Source: Cyclobacteriaceae bacterium
GTDB lineage: Bacteria > Bacteroidota > Bacteroidia > Cytophagales > Cyclobacteriaceae
NCBI GenBank assembly: GCA_958296015.1
Contig: CATQIH010000034.1
Location: 62,001-126,000 of the forward strand
DNA length: 64,000 bases
Direction: 5' to 3'
Part shown: positions 57,946-64,000 of the stretch, one piece after another
How the letters are laid out: every line of letters starts with the position of its first letter
Numbering within the stretch: position 1 is the stretch's first letter
Notes under the pieces: model-generated
What the model was told of the DNA's origin: nothing
Seen by the model: the letters and a program-made list of their open reading frames with translations, nothing else
Database searches by the model: none
Made by a program: the position numbers and the translations under genes

Positions 57946-58506
57946 TTAATAGTTGCGGGCATAAAGCCGGACATGCTTAATTACACTTCTGGGAAAAGAG
58001 TAGGAAAGGCCCTTATTGATATAAGACTTACCCGGATCATTCATGAAAAAAGCACTGGAATTTGGCACCTGAAAGCCCCAGGAACCCGAAGGTTGCAACT
58101 CACCGGGAAGCACCAGTGCCAGATGGCCCAGGTCATTTTCATTGATGTAAATGGCGATCACGGCTTTTCTATGGTTAGCCAGTGCCTGTGCCTTGCTTAA
58201 AACTTGCTGTTCGTAGCCATAGCCCAGCATTGTCCACCTTTTACTATCTTCCAACACACTTTCTATCTCACCGACCAGCATATATCTGCCCTGCGATTTC
58301 GAATAGAAGTCATTGATCTTATAGACTGTATTTAATGATTTGCCGATGAACATATTACAGGTATTGATGTCGTTGACCACGCTGTGATCGCAAGCATTAA
58401 ACTGCTCTAAGTCACCACTGAGTGCCTGTTCCCAATGGGTATTGAGGCTTTGTCCATAGGAAATTGAAAAGCATAAAAAGAACGCAAGGGCTATCGGGTA
58501 TTTCAT
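57946..58506 (-). CDS. Secreted protein with a Cys/His pair, possible NlpC/P60-like peptidase
   Basis: From the ATG at 58506 the product is 186 residues with a Sec signal peptide (MKYPIALAFFLCFSISYGQ). C50 lies at the start of a helix (NTCNMFIGKSLNTVYKI) and H128 in a strand (ENDLGHLALVLPGE), with ANHRKAVIAIYIN between and a conserved-looking tail (WGFQVPNSSAFFMNDPGKSYINKGLSYSF). A Cys-then-(G)H order in this spacing fits papain-like cell-wall amidases, but I cannot name the family. No immunity-type or secretion partner is adjacent. Confidence 0.55.
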   Translation of the reverse strand: MKYPIALAFFLCFSISYGQSLNTHWEQALSGDLEQFNACDHSVVNDINTCNMFIGKSLNTVYKINDFYSKSQGRYMLVGEIESVLEDSKRWTMLGYGYEQQVLSKAQALANHRKAVIAIYINENDLGHLALVLPGELQPSGSWGFQVPNSSAFFMNDPGKSYINKGLSYSFPRSVIKHVRLYARNY

Positions 58507-59033
58507 AAGGCCTTTAATTAGGATAATGTACAAATCTCGCCAATAGCAGAGCCTTATTCAATACGATGACGCTAATTTGTCACATATGTTATTTGTAAGA
58601 TTATATTCAACAAAAACAGATTAACATAATTCTAGTTACATAGTTTATTTTATATTGAATTCTTTTCAACTGAAAGTAACCGGATAGCTTGCCTCTTATC
58701 GTTTCTCTACTAAGCAACGTTGATACAATAACCCACAATATAAACGTAACCACGGCCTTGTGCCGCCGTGGCGCGGTCCTCACAGGCCGTCTGAAGGTTT
58801 GTGAAGACCGGGCCTCGGTGACACGGGCCGACCGTCCGGCAGGGGGTGTCCCGCACAAACCCCGGAGTTAAGTTGAATATGTTATTTATTCGTCATTCCT
58901 GAATATCTTTCCAAAAACTTCACCTCATAGAAATTGTTACACCTACAACCGATAGGCTCATACAGATATCTTTTGCATACTATCAACCACGAATCTCTAA
59001 ATATTTGCGACACTTCATTTTAAAAAATAACTC
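58507..59033. other. Divergent intergenic region carrying the GC-rich element
   Basis: An AT-rich 527-bp region between the secreted protein (leftward) and ppk2 (rightward). The GC-rich repeat at 58750-58861 lies in the middle. A TAAATATTTG word at 58997-59006 may belong to a ppk2 promoter. No gene is seen. Confidence 0.5.
58750..58861 (-). repeat. GC-rich dispersed element (copy 2, opposite orientation and longer)
   Basis: It contains CCACGGC/GCCGTGG (58750-58756, 58765-58771), GGTTTGTG/CACAAACC (58796-58803, 58854-58861) and a near-perfect CGGTCCTCACA/TGTGAAGACCG pair. Its complement shares with copy 1 the ordered words GGTTTGTGC, CACCCC, TGCCG, GGCCCGGTC and ACAAACC. Confidence 0.8.
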
Positions 59034-59915
59034 ATGTACGACGAAAAGAAAATCATTGTCCCTGCACACGCTACTATTGACTTAACGCACTACTCTACCG
59101 ACTATACCGGAGAGTTTCAGCATAAGAAGGAAACCAAAGCGATGAGGAAAGATAATCTGAAAAAGATGAAGGAGCTACAGGACAAAATGTATGCTTTTGA
59201 TCACTATTCGCTGCTGCTTATCTTTCAGGCAATGGATGCAGGCGGCAAAGACAGTACCATCCGCCATGTGATGTCGGGCGTGAATCCGCAGGGATGCCAG
59301 GTATTTAGCTTTAAACAGCCAAGCCAGAACGAGCTTGAGCACGACTATCTGTGGCGCACCTACCGGTCGTTGCCCGAAAGAGGTAGAATTGGCATTTTCA
59401 ACCGGTCGTATTACGAAGAAGTGCTCACCACACGGGTACACCCGGAGTACATTGTTAAGCAACGTATCCCAGGTATCCAGCAACCTGGTGACATTACCGA
59501 AGACTTCTGGCAGCAGCGGTACCAATCGATCAACCAGATGGAGGAGCACCTGTGTCATAATGGTACGGTGATCATGAAGTTTTTTCTGCATGTTTCCAAA
59601 GAAGAACAGAAGCACCGGTTTTTGAAAAGAATACACCGGCCCGATAAAAACTGGAAGTTCACCCTTAATGATCTCAGTGAGCGTGCCTACTGGGAGGAAT
59701 ATCAGACAGCTTTTGAGAAAATGCTCAACCGTACCTCTACTGAGTATGCACCCTGGTATGTAATTCCTGCCGACCATAAATGGTTTATGCGTACCCTGGT
59801 AGGCGACCTGATCGTAGGGAAGCTAAATTCGCTCGATCTGCATTATCCGAAGGTGAGCAAACAGCAGGCAGAGGAAATAGAAAAGGCCAGAATCATACTG
59901 GAATCAGATACATAG
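59034..59915 (+). CDS. ppk2: Polyphosphate kinase 2 family (PPK2)
   Basis: It transfers phosphate between polyphosphate and nucleotides. The P-loop kinase core has the Walker A region LLLIFQAMDAGGKDSTIRHVMSGVNPQG and the Walker B/lid region RGRIGIFNRSYYEEVLTTRVHPEY, then FFLHVSKEEQKHRFLKRIHRPDKNWKF and APWYVIPADHKWFMRTLVGDLI. At 293 residues it is a single-domain enzyme. Whether it acts on AMP, ADP or both is not clear from the sequence. Monocistronic. Confidence 0.92.
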   Translation: MYDEKKIIVPAHATIDLTHYSTDYTGEFQHKKETKAMRKDNLKKMKELQDKMYAFDHYSLLLIFQAMDAGGKDSTIRHVMSGVNPQGCQVFSFKQPSQNELEHDYLWRTYRSLPERGRIGIFNRSYYEEVLTTRVHPEYIVKQRIPGIQQPGDITEDFWQQRYQSINQMEEHLCHNGTVIMKFFLHVSKEEQKHRFLKRIHRPDKNWKFTLNDLSERAYWEEYQTAFEKMLNRTSTEYAPWYVIPADHKWFMRTLVGDLIVGKLNSLDLHYPKVSKQQAEEIEKARIILESDT

Positions 59916-60072
59916 TATTGATCATAACGAAAATTATTGCCGGTTCAACGATCAATTGTGCTGCTTCGTCTATGATTGTTAACAAACTATGGATTCAATG
60001 GGTATGTAAAGTATAACTAGCTTGCTGTTTGCTATAATTGGCTTGCTCATCATATCTTTATCCCCTTCTTGC

Positions 60073-62481
60073 ATGAAACTCTTTATTTGTATTCTTTTAT
60101 TTACAAGTACATCCCTGATATCCCTTGCGCAAACCCACGTAACAGGCGAGGTGGTAGATACTAAAACCGGCAACCCACTGGAATATGCCACCGTAAGTCT
60201 GCTCCAACCTGGCGACTCTGCCGTTGTGAGCGGAGGCTACACTGACAATCAGGGAGGGTTTGATATACTAATTGCTCCCGGTAGTTACCTTATCAAGGTG
60301 CAGTATGTTTCCTACGATACCAAGGTGTTAAATGCCATCAAAGTGGGTGATGCTGCTGTCAATCTTGGCAAGCTTTCTCTTTCGGAGGCTACCGCTACGC
60401 TGGAAGCTGTCACCGTGACAGGCCGACGGGAACAGGCGGTGCTGGAACTGGACCGGCGGGTTTTTAATGTAAGCGAAAATACGGTGAATGCAGGCCGTAA
60501 TGCCTCGGAAGTGCTGGATAATCTACCATCTGTGAGTGTAGATACCGAAGGCAACGTAAACCTGCGGGGCAGCGGCAATGTGCGTATCCTGATCAATGGC
60601 AAGCCTTCCGGGCTCGTTGGTATTGGCGATACGCAGGGGCTGCGCAACCTTTCGGGAGATATGATCGAACGCATTGAGGTGATCACCAACCCTTCTTCGC
60701 GCTACGATGCGCAGGGTTCGGGTGGTATCATCAATATTATCCTCAAAAAGAAAAGAGATACGGGTCTGAACGGATCGTTTACTGTCAATGCCGGGCATCC
60801 TACCAACTATGGCGGTGCCGTCAATCTCAACTACGGAAAGGAACGTGTCAACTTTTTCCTGAACTATGGCATCTTCTATCGTAATGCTCCCGGCATCTCA
60901 ACTTCCAATATCTACCGGAACGATATGATTATTTTGCAAGACCAAAAACGTATACGGGGCGGTTTGTCCAACAACATTCGTTTTGGCACTGAATATAATA
61001 TCGGTGAAAAAAGTACCCTTACTGCTTCTTTGCTTTACAACACCTCTAAGGAGAACAATCTTACTAACATTGCTTATAACAACTACAACCTGTCGGAAGT
61101 GCTTCTCAACCGCACCTTGCGCACCGACCATGAGCGTGAAGATGAAGAAAACCAGGAATATGAGCTTGGCTACCGCAAGACTTTTGCAAAGAAAGGAAGA
61201 GAACTCACCGCTACTGTACAATACCGGAAAAGCGACGATCTGGAAAAATCTGAACTGGCCAACTATGCCGACCTTGAGGAGCAGCAACGTACCGCTACGC
61301 AACGATCTTCAAACGGAGAGAATGAATCGCAATGGTTGCTACAGGCTGATTATGTGCATCCTGTACTGAAAAAGGGCAACATTGAACTGGGTACCCGAAA
61401 TACGCTGAAAAAACTCGGTAATGATTATCTGGTAGAAGAACAAGCGGAGAATGGCACATGGATGCCTCTGGAGAATTTTAGCAATAACTTACGCTATGAT
61501 GAAAATGTATACGCTTTCTATGCCATGTTCAACAACAAGACCGGAAACTGGTCTTACCAGGCAGGTGCCCGTGCCGAAGCTACGGATATAGGCATAGCGT
61601 TGCTGGGCACGGCAGAAAACTACGATAAAAATTACATCAAACTTTTCCCTAGTGCGGCACTTACCTACAACTTGCAAAAAGGGAAATCCATACAGGGTAG
61701 CTATAGCAGGAGGATCAACCGGCCCAATTCGCGGTCATTGAACCCTTTTTCTTCTTTCAGTGATACGCTGAATCTACGGGTAGGCAACCCTGACCTGGAC
61801 CCCGAATATACAGATAGCTATGAAGTGGGTTATCTGCATAATTTTAAGATTGGCAATATATACACCGGAGGCTACTACCGGCACACCACCGGAGTTGAAC
61901 AACGGGTGAGCAGGCAAACTGATGGCGTGATTTATACACGTCCGGAAAATATTGGTATACAAAATTCCTTTGGCATTGAGATAAACACCAATCTGGATTT
62001 AGCCGACTGGTGGAATGTAAATGGCAACTTCAACTTCTACCGTGCCATTACCAGGGGTGAAGCGGAAGGGCTGGTCTTGAACAGCGATACTTATACGATG
62101 ATGAGCCGTGTGAACTCAAAGTGGAAAATTCCCAATGTTTTTGATGTGCAGTTGAATGCATTTTATATGGCTCCCGAAAAGAGACCACAAGGCAGTCGAA
62201 AGGCGATGTATGCCTTTGATTTGGGTCTTAGCAAAACAATTATGCGTAAAAAGGGTACAGTGACGCTAAATGCGCAGGACTTGTTTAACACACGCAAATA
62301 CCGCTTTGTGACAGAGGGAAAAGATTTTAGGCAAGAAGGCTCATTTCAGTGGAGAAAAGGCCCACAGGTTGTCCTTACATTCTCCTACCGGCTCAACCAG
62401 AATACCAACAACCGCAGTCAGCGTGAGCAGCGTGATGGCAATAGCGGTGGCGGCGGAGATGAAGGCGGCGGAGATTTTTAA
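60073..62481 (+). CDS. Outer-membrane receptor with carboxypeptidase-like N-terminal domain, TonB plug and beta barrel
   Basis: From the ATG at 60073 the product is 802 residues with a signal peptide (MKLFICILLFTSTSLISLAQ). The N-terminal CarboxypepD_reg-like domain is VTGEVVDTKTGNPLEYATVSLLQPGDSAVVSGGYTDNQGGF. The plug is LDNLPSVSVDTEGNVNLRGSGNVRILINGKPSGL and IERIEVITNPSSRYDAQGSGGIINIILKK. The barrel is the Bacteroidota OMP_b-brl_3 type (SYSRRINRPNSRSLNPFSSFSDTLNLRVGNPDLDPEYTDSYEVGY), with a Gly/Asp-rich tail. No SusD partner is adjacent, so it is not a standard glycan-uptake pair; the substrate is unknown. Confidence 0.9.
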   Translation: MKLFICILLFTSTSLISLAQTHVTGEVVDTKTGNPLEYATVSLLQPGDSAVVSGGYTDNQGGFDILIAPGSYLIKVQYVSYDTKVLNAIKVGDAAVNLGKLSLSEATATLEAVTVTGRREQAVLELDRRVFNVSENTVNAGRNASEVLDNLPSVSVDTEGNVNLRGSGNVRILINGKPSGLVGIGDTQGLRNLSGDMIERIEVITNPSSRYDAQGSGGIINIILKKKRDTGLNGSFTVNAGHPTNYGGAVNLNYGKERVNFFLNYGIFYRNAPGISTSNIYRNDMIILQDQKRIRGGLSNNIRFGTEYNIGEKSTLTASLLYNTSKENNLTNIAYNNYNLSEVLLNRTLRTDHEREDEENQEYELGYRKTFAKKGRELTATVQYRKSDDLEKSELANYADLEEQQRTATQRSSNGENESQWLLQADYVHPVLKKGNIELGTRNTLKKLGNDYLVEEQAENGTWMPLENFSNNLRYDENVYAFYAMFNNKTGNWSYQAGARAEATDIGIALLGTAENYDKNYIKLFPSAALTYNLQKGKSIQGSYSRRINRPNSRSLNPFSSFSDTLNLRVGNPDLDPEYTDSYEVGYLHNFKIGNIYTGGYYRHTTGVEQRVSRQTDGVIYTRPENIGIQNSFGIEINTNLDLADWWNVNGNFNFYRAITRGEAEGLVLNSDTYTMMSRVNSKWKIPNVFDVQLNAFYMAPEKRPQGSRKAMYAFDLGLSKTIMRKKGTVTLNAQDLFNTRKYRFVTEGKDFRQEGSFQWRKGPQVVLTFSYRLNQNTNNRSQREQRDGNSGGGGDEGGGDF

Positions 62482-62504
62482 GTTAAAAGATTGAAATAAT
62501 CAGG

Positions 62505-62540
62505 GCGGCCTTGTGGGGTTGATATCTTCCACAAGGCCGC
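62505..62540. terminator. Bidirectional hairpin between convergent genes
   Basis: A perfect 12-bp stem: GCGGCCTTGTGG (62505-62516) and CCACAAGGCCGC (62529-62540). No long T run follows on either strand. Confidence 0.7.
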
Positions 62541-62543
62541 TTA

Positions 62544-63110
62544 TTATTGTTTCGGCAGTAGTTCACGTACTACCTTGCAGGGATTTCCGGCAGCAAATAC
62601 ATCAGAGGGAATATCTCTGGTGACTACACTACCTGCTCCAATGATGGTACGATCGCCAATGGTGACACCCGGACAAATGATCGCACTACCTCCTACCCAT
62701 ACATCTTCCCCAATAATAATAGGCTTAGCGAACTCAACGCCCGCGGCTCTTTCTTTGTAATCTACCGGATGAGTAGCCGTATAAATCTGCACGTTGGGGC
62801 CAAATAAGGTGCGGCTGCCGATTCTGACATAGGTAACATCCAACACGATGCAATTGAAATTAAAGAACACCTTTTCGCCTATGATCATATTACTCCCATA
62901 GTCACAGTAAAAGGGAGGCTGTAGCCACAAGCCTGCTCCGGCATTGGGAATCAGTTCTTGTAGGATACGTGCCCTTTCCTGCGTCTGATCTTCCCTGGTG
63001 TCATTCAGTGCTTTGATGAGCAATCGGGTACGCAATCTCTCATCAGAAAGCTGTTTGTCCAGTGGATCATACAGCTCCCCGTCCAGCATCTTTTCTTTCT
63101 CGGTTTTCAT
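62544..63110 (-). CDS. Sugar O-acetyltransferase (maltose/galactoside acetyltransferase type)
   Basis: An acetyl-CoA-dependent left-handed beta-helix enzyme of 188 residues. The N-terminal maltose-acetyltransferase-type motif is KEKMLDGELYDPLDKQLSDERLRTRLLIKALND. The hexapeptide repeats include PPFYCDYGSNMIIGEKVFFNFNCIVLDV, IGSRTLFGPNVQIYTATHPVDYKERAAG (catalytic His in THPVD) and IGEDVWVGGSAIICPGVTIGDRTIIGAGSVVTRDIPSDVFAAGNPCKVVREL. Complete and ordinary. Confidence 0.93.
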   Translation of the reverse strand: MKTEKEKMLDGELYDPLDKQLSDERLRTRLLIKALNDTREDQTQERARILQELIPNAGAGLWLQPPFYCDYGSNMIIGEKVFFNFNCIVLDVTYVRIGSRTLFGPNVQIYTATHPVDYKERAAGVEFAKPIIIGEDVWVGGSAIICPGVTIGDRTIIGAGSVVTRDIPSDVFAAGNPCKVVRELLPKQ

Positions 63111-63178
63111 AGCTGTTTCTGTGGGAATTAACTCCCAACGGGTTAAATGATTGGTATAAAAATACAGATAATCAGCTT

Positions 63179-64000
63179 TTATGCCATATTATCTAAGTAC
63201 TGAATACTTTTCTTGATATCAGCCATTGGGTTTGAAGACTGGTCCTGTTCTACAAAAGCGTAGGTTACTTTGGCCTCATCGGCTGCCTCGAGGATTGCAG
63301 CAAAATCAATGCTGCCGGAGCCTACCGGCTGGAAGCTATCTTCCGGAATAGACTCGTTATATACTTTGGAGGTTCCTTTTTTCTTGTCCTTCAGGTGAAC
63401 CATCTTGATTCTACCTGCATGTTGTTTGATAAAAGCTGCCGGGTCTACACCTGCCACACTCAACCAGAAGACATCCGTCTCAAAACCCAGCAGATCAGGG
63501 TCTGACTGCTGCATCAAAATCTGTATCGGAGAGGTGCCATCCATTGGCTGAAATTCAAAGGCATGGTGGTGGTAGCACAGCGATATACCGGCTTTCTTAC
63601 ATTGTTCACCTGCCTTGTTCAAGTTTTCCACCAGCTTTTTGTAGACATCCAGCCCACCCCGTTCCTGCGGAAAGATATAGGGATATACCACGTACTTGAG
63701 GTTATATTTGGTAGCAAGCTCAATAACGTGCGGAAAGTCTTTCTTTTCGGGCACCTTGGCCCCCATTGATTCGTACACTGCCCAGTCGCCAGTGAGGTAG
63801 GCGTTGGGAAAGTGGCTGCTATTTACGGCCAGCTTTAGGTCTTTCAGCGCAGGCTGTAGCTGCGCCATGTGGTTGATGTCTGCCAGCTCTACCTGTTTGT
63901 ACCCATCATCTTTCACCGCTTTTAGCGTACCCATCGGGTCCTTTACTATCGCATCCCGCAGTGTATACAATTGTATTCCGAGGTTGTTCAGCAATGCAGA
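63179..64000 (-). CDS. Sugar phosphate isomerase/epimerase (xylose-isomerase-like TIM barrel), 5' end outside window
   Basis: The frame stays open to the right edge (SALLNNLGIQLYTLRD), so the TTG at 63994 is probably not the start; a signal peptide or longer N terminus may lie outside. The TIM-barrel family text is LGIQLYTLRDAIVKDPMGTLKAVKDDGYKQVELADI, LCYHHHAFEF (metal/substrate His), LGFETDVFWLSVAGVDPAAFIKQHAGRIKMVHLKDKKKG and VGSGSIDFAAILEAADEAKVTYAFVEQD. Members of this group in Bacteroidota are often secreted or periplasmic and act in sugar catabolism. Confidence 0.88.
   Translation of the reverse strand, partial: SALLNNLGIQLYTLRDAIVKDPMGTLKAVKDDGYKQVELADINHMAQLQPALKDLKLAVNSSHFPNAYLTGDWAVYESMGAKVPEKKDFPHVIELATKYNLKYVVYPYIFPQERGGLDVYKKLVENLNKAGEQCKKAGISLCYHHHAFEFQPMDGTSPIQILMQQSDPDLLGFETDVFWLSVAGVDPAAFIKQHAGRIKMVHLKDKKKGTSKVYNESIPEDSFQPVGSGSIDFAAILEAADEAKVTYAFVEQDQSSNPMADIKKSIQYLDNMA

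Noticed and set aside
60022-60072. Longer start (TTG at 60022) for the TonB-type receptor
   Set aside because: The ATG at 60073 gives a standard signal peptide; the upstream codons encode another hydrophobic stretch and would not fit a signal peptide.

Overview
The window looks like a chromosomal segment of a Bacteroidota bacterium, most likely of the order Cytophagales. The evidence is convergent: a type IX secretion (T9SS) C-terminal sorting domain and a gliding-motility-type (type B) C-terminal domain; promoters of the Bacteroidota form TTTG-N19-TAnnTTTG (best examples in front of a tRNA and the trp leader); a CusA-type pump fused to a TolC domain; a b558-type sdhCAB operon; the miaB / sigma-54 activator / lptE / TPR / secG block; and very weak Shine-Dalgarno signals.

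Layout. 1-3.9 kb: end of a SpoIIE-type phosphatase gene, then leuS. 4-9.8 kb: a decayed region with a large secreted hydrolase/T9SS gene broken by a 1500-bp IS4-family element (10-bp target duplication), two frameshifts and a stop, plus a tandemly duplicated lipoprotein gene whose second copy is frameshifted. 9.9-19.1 kb: ECF sigma factor, small lipoprotein, ATP-dependent DNA ligase, TerC, M50 protease (frameshifted) with a HAD-hydrolase remnant, GHMP sugar kinase, tRNA-CAU, ilvA, a small secreted protein. 19.4-24 kb: miaB, sigma-54 activator, lptE, TPR protein, secG. 24-30.5 kb: a conserved hypothetical, groES-groEL, sdhCAB (sdhA has a 1-nt frameshift). 31-36.5 kb: type B T9SS adhesin-like protein, Kbp-like BON-LysM protein, fabD, a membrane protein. 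36.8-42.6 kb: feoA-feoB-small Cys-rich protein, convergent with a trpE-trpG operon that carries a four-helix-bundle gene between its two genes and a leader-peptide attenuator with three adjacent Trp codons. 43.3-48.6 kb: PRC-barrel protein, MprF-like lysyl-phosphatidylglycerol synthase/flippase next to a VirJ/AcvB-like hydrolase, a LOV-like PAS protein without the photoactive Cys, an outer-membrane barrel. 48.8-50.1 kb: palindromic repeats and a broken gene. 50.1-57.8 kb: a metal-efflux operon (response regulator, histidine kinase, CusA-TolC fusion, CusB-like adaptor). 57.9-64 kb: secreted Cys/His protein, PPK2, TonB-type outer-membrane receptor, sugar O-acetyltransferase, sugar isomerase/epimerase (runs off the edge).

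Two things stand out. First, several conserved genes (sdhA, M50 protease, cusA-tolC, cusB) each carry a single-base indel, mostly at a short homopolymer; this points to sequence errors in part, so some apparent pseudogenes should be re-read before being believed. Second, the window holds structured non-coding DNA worth attention: the trp attenuator, and a GC-rich dispersed element found twice (30.94-31.01 kb and 58.75-58.86 kb, opposite orientation) whose complementary arms interleave in the order A-B-A'-B'.
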